Positions 1 through 7,699 are shown, numbered from the stretch's first letter. The stretch is DNA of 14,474 nucleotides from an uncultured Bacteroidales bacterium (GCA_900317065.1 ONFK01000022.1:1-14474); one strand, 5' to 3'. Notes: generated by a model not told the origin, from the sequence alone. Program-made: numbers and translations.

Positions 1-1
1 C

Positions 2-1246
2 TCCCCCCGCATGGACCTCGTAAAAGACAATGAGCTCCTGGGAGATATGATGTACTCCAACGGCAGCGTGGATTCTTTCGGCGATGCCAAGCCCGACGTA
101 CTGATGCCTCTGGAGGAGAATCCCCGCGTAAAGCAGATAGCAGGCAAATCCCGCTTCTACCTCGATGCGGAGGGCAAGCCGGTGAGCAGCATGAAGCTGT
201 ACAACTTCCGCGACGGCGTGTTCGAGGCCGTTGTGGACCGTTTCTACAAGGATTCCAGCCTCGTCGCCTATGGCGAGGAGAACCGCGAATGGGGCGGCGC
301 CTTCGCCGTGTACCGCGGGCTTACCGAGGCTCTCCCCTACCACCGTCTGTTCAACAGCCCCATTGCCGAGGCGGCCATCATCGGCACCGCCATCGGATAT
401 GCGATGTGCGGCGGCCGCGTGATTCCCGAGATTATGTACTGCGACTTCCTCGGCTGCTGCGGCGACGAAATCTTCAACCAGCTGCCCAAGTGGCAGGCGA
501 TGTCCGGCAACATCCTCAAGATGCCTGTGGTCGTGCGCGTATCCGTCGGTTCCAAGTACGGTGCACAGCACTCCCAGGACTGGACTTCCCTCTGCACCCA
601 TATCCCGGGCCTGAAGGTCGTCTTCCCCGTCACTCCTTACGATGCCAAGGGCCTCATGAACAGCGCCCTGCAGGGCACCGACCCTGTCATCTTCTTCGAG
701 AGCCAGCGCCTCTACGGCATAGGCGAGCAGTTCCACGAGGGCGGTGTTCCCGAAGGATACTATGAGATTCCTCTCGGAGAGCCCGACGTCAAGCGCGAAG
801 GCAAGGATGTCACCTTCCTCACCATCGGAGCAACCCTCTACCGCGCCCTCAAGGCGGCCGACGAACTCAAGGAGAAGTACGGACTCGAGGCCGAGGTCAT
901 CGACGCCCGCACCCTCGTTCCTTTCAACTACGAGAAGGTCATCGAGAGCGTCAAGAAAACCGGACGCATCATCATCGCCGGCGACGCCTCCGCACGCGGA
1001 TCCTTCCTCAACGACCTTGCAGCCAACATCGCGGACCTCTGCTTCGACTACCTCGACGCAGCTCCCGTGGTGCTCGGTTCCCGCAACTGGATCACCCCTT
1101 GCCACGAACTCGAAGAGGCATTCTTCCCTCAGCCGAGCTGGTTCCTGGACGTGATCAACGAGAAAATGGTCCCGCTGCCCGGATATGTTCCCACCGGAAA
1201 CTTTACGTCCGCACAGCAGATTCTCCGTGCAAAGAAAGGTGTGTAA
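2..1246 (+). CDS. 2-oxo-acid dehydrogenase E1, beta half (partial, probably fused alpha/beta)
   Basis: Thiamine-diphosphate-dependent E1, which decarboxylates a 2-oxo acid and passes the acyl group to the lipoyl arm of E2. Counting from the ATG at 11, the beta-subunit landmarks are GEEN at 88-91 (the Glu that activates ThDP), the SPIAEAAIIG stretch at 116-125, EIMYCDF at 140-146 and GAQHSQ at 184-189. A transketolase C-terminal domain follows from about residue 260. The frame is open to the left edge with no stop. The roughly 70 residues before the beta domain look like an inter-domain linker rather than a normal N terminus, so I infer a fused alpha/beta E1 of about 800 residues cut by the window, with the ATG at 11 internal. 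The PHP gene starts 3 nt after the stop, so the two are co-transcribed. The substrate (branched-chain, pyruvate or other) cannot be read from the sequence, and no E2 or E3 gene is visible. Confidence 0.85.
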   Translation, partial: SPRMDLVKDNELLGDMMYSNGSVDSFGDAKPDVLMPLEENPRVKQIAGKSRFYLDAEGKPVSSMKLYNFRDGVFEAVVDRFYKDSSLVAYGEENREWGGAFAVYRGLTEALPYHRLFNSPIAEAAIIGTAIGYAMCGGRVIPEIMYCDFLGCCGDEIFNQLPKWQAMSGNILKMPVVVRVSVGSKYGAQHSQDWTSLCTHIPGLKVVFPVTPYDAKGLMNSALQGTDPVIFFESQRLYGIGEQFHEGGVPEGYYEIPLGEPDVKREGKDVTFLTIGATLYRALKAADELKEKYGLEAEVIDARTLVPFNYEKVIESVKKTGRIIIAGDASARGSFLNDLAANIADLCFDYLDAAPVVLGSRNWITPCHELEEAFFPQPSWFLDVINEKMVPLPGYVPTGNFTSAQQILRAKKGV

Positions 1247-1249
1247 GCC

Positions 1250-2341
1250 ATGGTAGATGTAAATGCCCATCTGCACACCCCCTACTCCTTCAGCGCTTTC
1301 AGCGATGTGAAGCAGGCCCTCGACATGGCCGCTTCCGAAGGAGTCAAGGTAGTGGGAATCAACGATTTCTATTCGATGGACGGATACAAGGAGTGGAAGG
1401 AGGGCTGCGCAGAGCGCGCCCTCTTCCCTCTTTTTGGCATCGAGTTCATCTCCCTCAACGCCGAGGATCAGGCGGCAGGCCTTCGCGTGAACGATCCCAA
1501 CAACCCGGGCCGTACCTATATAAGCGGCAAGGGGCTGGCTTATCCTGTAATCCTTTCCGGCGAAGAAGCCAGGCAGCTCGCGGACGTAAAGGCCGAGAGC
1601 AATGCCCAGGTGGAGCGCATGTGCGCCAAACTGAATGAGCATCTGAAGGCCGTCGGCGAGGAGTTCACCCTGGACTTCGCGCAGATTGCCAGGGAACTCA
1701 CTCATGGTTCCATCCGCGAGAGGCATCTTGCGAAAGCGCTGCGGCTTGCCGTAGACGAGCATTCCAAGTGCGACAATTGCAAGATGAACCACTATGCCAA
1801 GATCTTCGGGCAGCCTGCGAAATCGGATGTGAGCAACGTCGCGGCCATCGAGAACGAAATCCGCAGCCGCCTGCTGAAGGCGGGCGGAGCCGCTTTCGTG
1901 CCGGAAGATCCCAAGGCTTTCCTGCCCATGACTACCGTTCAGCGCATCATCGAGGCGGCGGGTGGCATCCCCACCTATCCTTTCCTGGCAGATGACGCCA
2001 AGGGGAATTTCACCGATTTCGAGGGCGATCTCCAGAAAGCGGCGGACACCCTGAAGAAGCGCGGTTTCCGCAGCGTGGAGTTCATCACCACGCGAAACAC
2101 CACCGCCGTGCTGGAGCAGTATGCCGGATACCTGGAAGACGAAGGGTTTATCGTGAGTTTCGGTTCGGAGCACAATACTCCCGCCATGGAGCCCATCAAA
2201 CTCCGCACACGCGATGCCGCCGACCTTTCCGACAAGTTGAAAGCCATCAACTATCGTGGAGCCTGCGCCATCGCTGCACATCAGGCAGGGCTTGATTCCA
2301 TTGCAGCAGGAGAAGAACTAATTCAAAAATGCATCAAATGA
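1250..2341 (+). CDS. PHP-domain metal-dependent hydrolase-like protein
   Basis: The PHP (polymerase and histidinol phosphatase) superfamily usually binds two or three metals and hydrolyses phosphoesters. The 363-residue product opens with the diagnostic H7-x-H9, then D39 in GINDFY, E65 in FGIEFIS, H152 in THGS and H308 in SFGSEHNTP. The usual AHP motif after a Gly-Gly turn is replaced: residues 238-246 read GGIPTYPFL, with no histidine. An insert contains C174-x2-C177 with nearby H171 and H181, which could be an extra metal site. The ATG at 1250 lies 3 nt after the E1 stop, with a purine-rich stretch (aaagaaagg) ahead of it. The gene ends by overlapping the next one. Given its neighbours, a phosphorylated sugar or polyol derivative is a plausible substrate, but this is inference and the activity is not known. 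Confidence 0.75.
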   Translation: MVDVNAHLHTPYSFSAFSDVKQALDMAASEGVKVVGINDFYSMDGYKEWKEGCAERALFPLFGIEFISLNAEDQAAGLRVNDPNNPGRTYISGKGLAYPVILSGEEARQLADVKAESNAQVERMCAKLNEHLKAVGEEFTLDFAQIARELTHGSIRERHLAKALRLAVDEHSKCDNCKMNHYAKIFGQPAKSDVSNVAAIENEIRSRLLKAGGAAFVPEDPKAFLPMTTVQRIIEAAGGIPTYPFLADDAKGNFTDFEGDLQKAADTLKKRGFRSVEFITTRNTTAVLEQYAGYLEDEGFIVSFGSEHNTPAMEPIKLRTRDAADLSDKLKAINYRGACAIAAHQAGLDSIAAGEELIQKCIK

Positions 2342-4302
2342 AAGAGATTGAACAATTGATAGAGGTGTCCCGCAGGTACGGGGCAGATTCACGTTTCGTA
2401 ATTGCCGGGGGCGGCAATACTTCTTTCAAGACAGCAGACCGCCTCTGGGTGAAAGCCAGCGGCCACGCACTCGCGACGATTGGCGAAGACGGCTTTGCCG
2501 TGCTGGACCGCGCCAAGTTGAATCCCATGGGGACCAAGGCCTACAGTGCCGACACCGCAGAGCGTGAAGCCCAGGTGAAGGACGACCTGGCTGCGGCATG
2601 CATCACCAAGGACCGCCGTCCTTCCGTTGAGACTTCGATGCACAATGCCATAAGCTATGCATTCGTGGTTCATCTGCACCCTACCGCAGTCAACGCCCTG
2701 ATGTGCTCGGTGCAGGCAGAAGCCAAGTGCAAGGAACTGTTCCCCGATGCGCTCTATATCCCCTACTGCGATCCCGGTTATACCCTTTTCAAGAAGGTTT
2801 ATGACGAGATCCAGGCATACAAGGCGGTCCACGGAACTGAACCTCAGGTCATCTTCCTGCAGAATCACGGCATTTTCGTTGCGGCCGATACCGTTGCGGA
2901 AATAGACAAGATATATGATACTATTATGTCGGAGCTGGAGTCCATTCCCAGCTCGCTGAAAAAATGCCCCGAAGAGGAAAGCGCCGCCTCCGAAAGTGCT
3001 TCGTCTGTCGTGGAGTCCATCCCTGCAATCCGTCAGATACTGAGCCGCGGCGGACGCGGACTCAAGACGCTGAAGGTCACTTCCGACGAACTTGCTCTTT
3101 ATTTCGCAGAGAGCAAAGAGAACTTTGCGAAGGTCGCCGTGCCTTTCACTCCGGACATTATCGTCTACTGCAAGAGCCATTACATCTGGCTGGAAGACGC
3201 CGACATAGCAAAAGCAGAGAAGGCCATCGAAGAATATATTGCCAAATACGGGCACACCCCGAAGGTCATCCTTATCAAAGGTATAGGTCTGGTCGCCGTG
3301 GGCGACAACGCGAAGAACGCCGGTATCATCACCGAGGTGTTCTGCGATGCCATGAAGGTGGCGTGCGGGGCACAGGCCTTCGGAGGCCAGCACGGAATGG
3401 AGCCCGCATGGGTGAATTTCATCGACACCTGGGAGGTGGAGAACTACCGCCGCAAGGTGGCGGCAGGCGCCGCTGCAGGGCGTGTGGAAGGCAAGACGTT
3501 CATTGTAACCGGCGCGGCACAGGGCTTCGGCGAAGGTATCGCCCGAGAGCTTATGAAAGAAGGTGCCAACATCGTGGTGGCCGACCTCAACGACGTCACC
3601 GGCAAAGCCACGGCAGCATCCTTCAATGGAATAGCCAAGAACAACAAGGCTATCTTCGTCAAGACCAACGTCGCCGACATGGACAGCCTGAACAATCTTA
3701 TTGCCGTGACCATCTGCAACTTCGGTGCGCTTGACGCCTTCGTCAGCAACGCAGGCGTCGTCCGTGCAGGCGACCTCGAGGCGATGACTCCCGAGAACAT
3801 GGAGTTCGTCACCAAGATCAACTACAGCGCATATTTCTACTGCGCCAAGGTTGCCCAGCATGTGATGAAACTGCAGACAGCGGTAGATCCCGAATACTTC
3901 GCCGACATCATCCAGGTGAACAGCAAGAGCGGACTGGTCGGCAGCAAGGCGAACTTCGCTTACGCAGGCAGCAAGTTCGGAGGCATCGGGCTCACCCAGT
4001 CCTTCGCCCTCGAACTCGCCCCCTACCGCATCAAGGTGAACAGCATCTGCCCCGGCAATTTCCTGGACGGTCCGCTGTGGAGCGACCCGGTGAAGGGCCT
4101 CTATGTGCAGTATCTCAATGCAGGCAAGGTGCCCGGCGCAAAGACCGTGGAAGATGTTAAGGAGTACTACCTCAGCAAGGTTCCCATGCACAAGGGATGC
4201 AATCCCCTGGACGTGACCCGTGCAATCCTCTACGCCATCGAGCAGACCGGCGAGACCGGCCAAGCCATACCCGTCACGGGAGGTCAGGTAATGCTTGCCT
4301 AG
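2329..4302 (+). CDS. Bifunctional class II aldolase / short-chain dehydrogenase
   Basis: Fusion of the RhaD/AlcDH type (COG3347-like), 657 residues. The N-terminal class II aldolase domain (about 1-205) has GGGNTS at 27-32, E101, H115-x-H117 and NHG at 179-181, so the catalytic Glu and three zinc-binding His are intact. A Ser/Glu-rich linker (about 203-230) and a middle domain (about 230-385) follow. The C-terminal SDR domain has the NAD-binding TGAAQGFG at 394-401, NAG at 474-476 and the catalytic Y545-x3-K549. From memory, the stretches INSKSG, GLTQS, KVPLKRGC and TGGQVM of sorbitol-6-phosphate 2-dehydrogenase (SrlD) have close counterparts here (VNSKSG, GLTQS, KVPMHKGC, TGGQVM). That points to polyol-phosphate oxidation rather than lactaldehyde oxidation. 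A second ATG at 2338 overlaps the PHP stop as ATGA and could be the true start; 2329 has better spacing from an AGGAGAAG stretch. Not necessarily rhamnulose-1-phosphate specific. Confidence 0.87.
   Translation: MHQMKEIEQLIEVSRRYGADSRFVIAGGGNTSFKTADRLWVKASGHALATIGEDGFAVLDRAKLNPMGTKAYSADTAEREAQVKDDLAAACITKDRRPSVETSMHNAISYAFVVHLHPTAVNALMCSVQAEAKCKELFPDALYIPYCDPGYTLFKKVYDEIQAYKAVHGTEPQVIFLQNHGIFVAADTVAEIDKIYDTIMSELESIPSSLKKCPEEESAASESASSVVESIPAIRQILSRGGRGLKTLKVTSDELALYFAESKENFAKVAVPFTPDIIVYCKSHYIWLEDADIAKAEKAIEEYIAKYGHTPKVILIKGIGLVAVGDNAKNAGIITEVFCDAMKVACGAQAFGGQHGMEPAWVNFIDTWEVENYRRKVAAGAAAGRVEGKTFIVTGAAQGFGEGIARELMKEGANIVVADLNDVTGKATAASFNGIAKNNKAIFVKTNVADMDSLNNLIAVTICNFGALDAFVSNAGVVRAGDLEAMTPENMEFVTKINYSAYFYCAKVAQHVMKLQTAVDPEYFADIIQVNSKSGLVGSKANFAYAGSKFGGIGLTQSFALELAPYRIKVNSICPGNFLDGPLWSDPVKGLYVQYLNAGKVPGAKTVEDVKEYYLSKVPMHKGCNPLDVTRAILYAIEQTGETGQAIPVTGGQVMLA
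2951..2967 (+). repeat. 17-nt exact repeat, copy 1 (inside aldolase/SDR linker)
   Basis: The 17-mer gctcgctgaaaaaatgc occurs here, in the part of the aldolase/dehydrogenase gene that encodes the linker, and again at 4328-4344 in the gap after the same gene. The six or so bases before each copy are also similar. The cause is unknown; see copy 2. Confidence 0.6.
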
Positions 4303-4305
4303 GCT

Positions 4306-4371
4306 TTTTTGCCGGAGTCATTTTCCGGCTCGCTGAAAAAATGCTTCGCCGGATAAATGCTCCGGCAAAAA
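4306..4371. promoter_or_regulatory. Paired GCCGGA-N7-TCCGGC dyads nested in a 12-bp inverted repeat
   Basis: This element fills most of the 96-nt gap between the aldolase/dehydrogenase and the SorE-like gene. Two hairpins share the same 6-bp arms and a 7-nt loop: 4311-4316 with 4324-4329, and 4348-4353 with 4361-4366. The outermost arms also form a perfect 12-bp inverted repeat (tttttgccggag at 4306-4317, ctccggcaaaaa at 4360-4371), so one long stem and two short stems are mutually exclusive. T-runs precede the stems and A-runs follow them on both strands, which is the wrong arrangement for an intrinsic terminator. It could be an operator with two sites 37 bp apart, an mRNA processing or stabilising element, or an attenuator. 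The fold is read from sequence; the role is inferred. Confidence 0.6.
4328..4344 (+). repeat. 17-nt exact repeat, copy 2 (between the two dyads)
   Basis: Same 17-mer as at 2951-2967. This copy occupies most of the spacer between the two intergenic hairpins and shares its first two bases with the end of the first hairpin's right arm. Confidence 0.6.
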
Positions 4372-4398
4372 GTTCAGAAGACAAAAACGAACAGAAAT

Positions 4399-5664
4399 AT
4401 GAAAACAAAAGCAGTACGTCTTTACGGAAAAGACGATTTGAGGCTGGAAGAATTCGAGCTTCCTGCAATCAAAGAAGACGAGATCCTCGCAAAAGTAATC
4501 AGCGACGACATCTGCATGTCTTCCTACAAATCCGCGCATCAGGGACCGGAGCACAAGCGTGTTCCCAATGACGTGGCGGAGAACCCTACCATCATCGGCC
4601 ACGAATTCGCCGGTGTCATCGTGGAAGTGGGAAAGAAATGGCAGGACGAATTCAAACCCGGGGACAGGTTCAGCATCCAGCCTGCAATCAACTATCCCGA
4701 CGGCCCCGTAGGCATACTCTCGGCCCCTGGTTACTCATACAAGTATTGCGGAGGCGACGCCACCTATGTCATCATCCCCAACGAGGTGATGGAGCAGAAG
4801 TGTCTCTTCCGCTATTTCGGCGACGCCTTCTACCCTGCTTCTCTCAGCGAACCCATCAGCTGCGTGATCGGCGCTCTCCACGCGCACTACCACACGACTC
4901 CAGGCTCGTATGAGCACAAGATGGAAATCAAGGAAGGAGGCAAACTGGCCCTGCTCGCAGGCGTCGGCCCCATGGGTCTTGCAATGATCAACTATGTGCT
5001 GCACCGCGAGGGCCCTGTTCCTTCCCTGTTTGTAGTTACGGATATCGACCAGAGCCGCCTGAACCGTGCCGAGTCCCTTTACACTAAGGAGATGTTTGCG
5101 AAGCGCGGGATCGACATCCACTATGTGAACACCGGCAGCGGCGACCCGGTAGCTACCCTCAAGGAACTCTCCGGCGGAACAGGGTACGACGATGTCGTGG
5201 TAATGGCCCCCGTGCCGGCGGTTGTCGAGCAGGCTGACGCCATCCTCGGCTTCGACGGCTGCCTGGACTTCTTCTCCGGCCCCAAGAGCCCGGATTTCAG
5301 TGCCAAGTTCAACTTCTACAATGTGCACTACGAAGCCCACCATATCGTGGGAACCAGCGGCGGCAACACCGACGACATGCGCGAAGCCATCGACCTGATG
5401 GGCAAGGGCATGGATCCTGCCGGGCTCATCACCCATATCGGCGGCCTCAACACCGTAGTGGATACCACTCTTAATCTCCCGTCCATCCCAGGAGGAAAGA
5501 AGATGGTTTACACGCAGCTGACGATGCCTCTCACCGCAATCGCAGATTTCGGAAAAATCGGCAAGCCGGTTTACGATGAGCTTGACCGCTTGTGCAAAGC
5601 CCATAACGGTTTATGGAACGCAGAAGCCGAGAAGTATCTCCTCGCAAACGCAGATAAATTATGA
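4399..5664 (+). CDS. L-sorbose-1-phosphate reductase-like zinc-dependent dehydrogenase
   Basis: Medium-chain zinc alcohol dehydrogenase. It closely resembles my recollection of SorE, the NAD(P)H-dependent reductase that converts L-sorbose 1-phosphate to D-glucitol 6-phosphate. Shared landmarks are the start MKTKAVRLYGK, C39 in DICMSS, H68-E69 in GHEF, NEVMEQ at 128-133, EPISCVIGA at 151-159, the nucleotide loop GVGPMG at 188-193 with acidic D215 after it, and GTSGGNTDDMR at 318-328. The start at 4399 is chosen because it matches the family N terminus; an in-frame ATG at 4357 would add 14 unrelated residues and begin inside the upstream hairpin element. The product is 421 residues, a normal length for the family. 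The stop overlaps the next ATG as ATGA. With the SrlD-like domain upstream it could complete a ketose-phosphate/polyol-phosphate/ketose-phosphate interconversion. The exact substrate is unknown. Confidence 0.85.
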   Translation: MKTKAVRLYGKDDLRLEEFELPAIKEDEILAKVISDDICMSSYKSAHQGPEHKRVPNDVAENPTIIGHEFAGVIVEVGKKWQDEFKPGDRFSIQPAINYPDGPVGILSAPGYSYKYCGGDATYVIIPNEVMEQKCLFRYFGDAFYPASLSEPISCVIGALHAHYHTTPGSYEHKMEIKEGGKLALLAGVGPMGLAMINYVLHREGPVPSLFVVTDIDQSRLNRAESLYTKEMFAKRGIDIHYVNTGSGDPVATLKELSGGTGYDDVVVMAPVPAVVEQADAILGFDGCLDFFSGPKSPDFSAKFNFYNVHYEAHHIVGTSGGNTDDMREAIDLMGKGMDPAGLITHIGGLNTVVDTTLNLPSIPGGKKMVYTQLTMPLTAIADFGKIGKPVYDELDRLCKAHNGLWNAEAEKYLLANADKL

Positions 5665-6965
5665 AACAACTGGACGTTAAACTCATGCATCCCGCAGAAC
5701 AGATCGCCATCATCATCGGGCGCATCTACCGCAGCGGGATGACCACCACCTCCGGTGGCAATCTTTCCATCATGGATGAAAACGGGGATATGTGGATTAC
5801 CCCCGCAGGAATAGACAAAGGGTCGCTTACTCCCTCCGACATCATGTGCGTCAAGGCAGACGGCACCATTATAGGTCCGCACAAGCCTTCATCGGAGTAT
5901 CCTTTCCACAGGGCGCTTTACAAAATCCGCCCGGGTCTTCACAGCGTTATCCACGCCCATCCTCCGGGACTGGTCACCTTCAGCATCACCAAGAAGGTCC
6001 CGGACACCTCCATCCTGCCACAGGCCCTCGGCGTATGCGGCCCCATAGGTTTCGCACCCTACGCCCTCCCCGGCAGCGAACTTCTGGGCGAGAAGATAGC
6101 CGGCGAGTTCGCAAAGAATCAGGATTACAAGGCGGTGATCATGGAGAATCACGGAGTGGTGCTGATGGGCGAAGACATCGCCGACGCCTACCAGCGTCTG
6201 GAAACCCTGGAACTCTGCGCGCGCACCATTCTCAACGCCGACACCCTGGGCACTCCGAGATATCTCAGCCCGGATCAGATCCAGCATCATACGCAGGCCG
6301 TTCACAACAGTTTCCAGCATTTCATGAATGTCGAGCATCCCTCCGACGAAAGGGCCATCCGCACCGAAATATGCAATATAGTGCGCCGCGCCTGCACCCA
6401 GGGGCTGATGAGTTCTTCATACGGCACGGCTTCGATCCGCTGGAGAGGCGACGACTTCCTCATCACACCCGCCAACGTGCAGCGCTGGGACATGGAGCCA
6501 AGCGAAATCGTGCAGGTGAAGGACGGAATGATCGAGGCAGGCAAGACCGCCAGCCGCAGTGTCGCACTGCACTACGAGATATACAAACGCAATCCGAAGA
6601 TCAACTCCATCATCCTTACCCAGACGCCTTCGCTGATGGGATACTGCTGCACCGAAGAGAAATTCGACGTGCGCACCATTCCTGAGAGCTGGATTTTCCT
6701 TCAGGACGTTCCGAAATTCCCCTTCGGGAGCCAGTACGACAATCTGAACGAACTCGCCGAGGAATTCAAGAGCCGTCCCTGCGTGATGCTGGAGAACGAT
6801 TCGGTCGTGGTGACCGGCGACAAGCTGATCAACACCTTCGACCGTCTTGAGGTCGCCGACTTCAGTGCGCGTTCCCTCATCATGGCTGCGCCCATAGGCA
6901 AATTGTCCCCGATCACCGACGAGGAGATCGAGGACCTGAGGGTTGCCTTCCACGTAGGGGAATAA
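5661..6965 (+). CDS. Tandem class II aldolase/adducin-domain protein, second domain degenerate
   Basis: The 434-residue product has two class II (FucA/AraD/RhaD-type) domains in a row. The first (about 8-200) is complete: SGGN at 31-34, E79 in PSSEYPFH, H98-x-H100 in IHAHPPG and H164 in ENHG, giving the catalytic Glu and three zinc ligands. The second (about 225-415) keeps the fold pattern but lacks every one of these. The PSSE segment becomes TASRS near 297-301, HAH becomes LTQ at 319-321, and NHG becomes NDS at 379-381. It may therefore be structural or regulatory. The start codon at 5661 overlaps the SorE-like stop (ATGA), indicating translational coupling. It is the last gene of the operon and ends 1 nt from a convergent gene. 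Aldol cleavage or epimerisation of a phosphorylated sugar is likely; the substrate is not determined. Confidence 0.85.
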   Translation: MKQLDVKLMHPAEQIAIIIGRIYRSGMTTTSGGNLSIMDENGDMWITPAGIDKGSLTPSDIMCVKADGTIIGPHKPSSEYPFHRALYKIRPGLHSVIHAHPPGLVTFSITKKVPDTSILPQALGVCGPIGFAPYALPGSELLGEKIAGEFAKNQDYKAVIMENHGVVLMGEDIADAYQRLETLELCARTILNADTLGTPRYLSPDQIQHHTQAVHNSFQHFMNVEHPSDERAIRTEICNIVRRACTQGLMSSSYGTASIRWRGDDFLITPANVQRWDMEPSEIVQVKDGMIEAGKTASRSVALHYEIYKRNPKINSIILTQTPSLMGYCCTEEKFDVRTIPESWIFLQDVPKFPFGSQYDNLNELAEEFKSRPCVMLENDSVVVTGDKLINTFDRLEVADFSARSLIMAAPIGKLSPITDEEIEDLRVAFHVGE

Positions 6966-6966
6966 A

Positions 6967-7692
6967 CTATCTTGTCATCTTGAGATATTCCGCACGGGCC
7001 CTTGCGACCTGCCTGCGGAATTCTTTGTTTGTATTGACTTTGGCATAGGCTATGCTCGCCGCGGCGCGGCTGGCGTCCACGTCGCTCTGCCAATGGGCGC
7101 CGGCAATCACGCGGCTCTCGCCGTACATCCAGCCGCGGGCATAGAGTTCTTCCGCCCTTTCGGGTGCGACCTCCGCAAGCATCAAGGCGCAGCTCCATCC
7201 CCTGATGGTGTGTCCGGAAGGATAGGAGCCCTCTCCACGGAGTTCATCATCCTCCCAGGGGCAGAGTGTCTGCTCCCCGAAATAAACGAAAGGACGCAGA
7301 CGGTGATAATACTTCTTGGGATGCACCCGGATCTGTTCTATGGTCTTGATTCCGTCATAGAGCAGCTTCCATATCTGAGGTGTGCGCTCGGGGGAAAGTT
7401 CCAGCCCGATTGCCTCGTTGAAGGTCGTAAAGACGGTATCCAGCTGCCAGGCCGCATCGCGTGTCGCAATCCTTGCCCTGACCGGGTCTTTGCGCTGCTC
7501 CTTCCCCCAGAAATAGCGGAGAGAGTCGTAGGAGAACTCGGGAGAGCCGAATGCAGGAGGGGCCGGAAGGCACTTTACCAGATCCGGCATTTCTTCCATC
7601 GTGAAATACTTGGCACCTTGCCTTGCTGTGCCGCAGGAGGCCGTCAGGACAATGACGGCAATCGCTCCGAGGAATCTTCTCATTATCTTCAT
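6967..7692 (-). CDS. Class A acid phosphatase (PAP2 family), probable lipoprotein
   Basis: Phosphatase of the PAP2/class A non-specific acid phosphatase family (PhoN-like), 241 residues. All three signature motifs are present: K126-x6-R133-P134, PSGH at 158-161 and S193-R194-x5-H200-x3-D204. The N terminus has two arginines, a hydrophobic stretch and Cys20 (LTASC), read as a lipoprotein signal peptide; the enzyme would then be anchored on a membrane facing the periplasm or the outside. It would release phosphate from phosphomonoesters. It lies 16 nt downstream of the acetyltransferase gene, with a TAACTTTG box 7 nt before its ATG, so it may be expressed alone or with that gene. Its stop is 1 nt from the end of the convergent sugar operon, and I see no terminator between them. 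Confidence 0.9.
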   Translation of the reverse strand: MKIMRRFLGAIAVIVLTASCGTARQGAKYFTMEEMPDLVKCLPAPPAFGSPEFSYDSLRYFWGKEQRKDPVRARIATRDAAWQLDTVFTTFNEAIGLELSPERTPQIWKLLYDGIKTIEQIRVHPKKYYHRLRPFVYFGEQTLCPWEDDELRGEGSYPSGHTIRGWSCALMLAEVAPERAEELYARGWMYGESRVIAGAHWQSDVDASRAAASIAYAKVNTNKEFRRQVARARAEYLKMTR

Positions 7693-7699
7693 AATTGCA

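Noticed and set aside
2389..4263. A 624-codon open frame on the minus strand
   Set aside because: It is antisense to the well-supported aldolase/dehydrogenase gene, shows no recognisable domain, and long antisense frames are common opposite GC-rich genes.
4306..4371. Intrinsic terminator between the aldolase/dehydrogenase and SorE-like genes
   Set aside because: On either strand the stems are preceded by T-runs and followed by A-runs, so no U-tract follows the hairpin.
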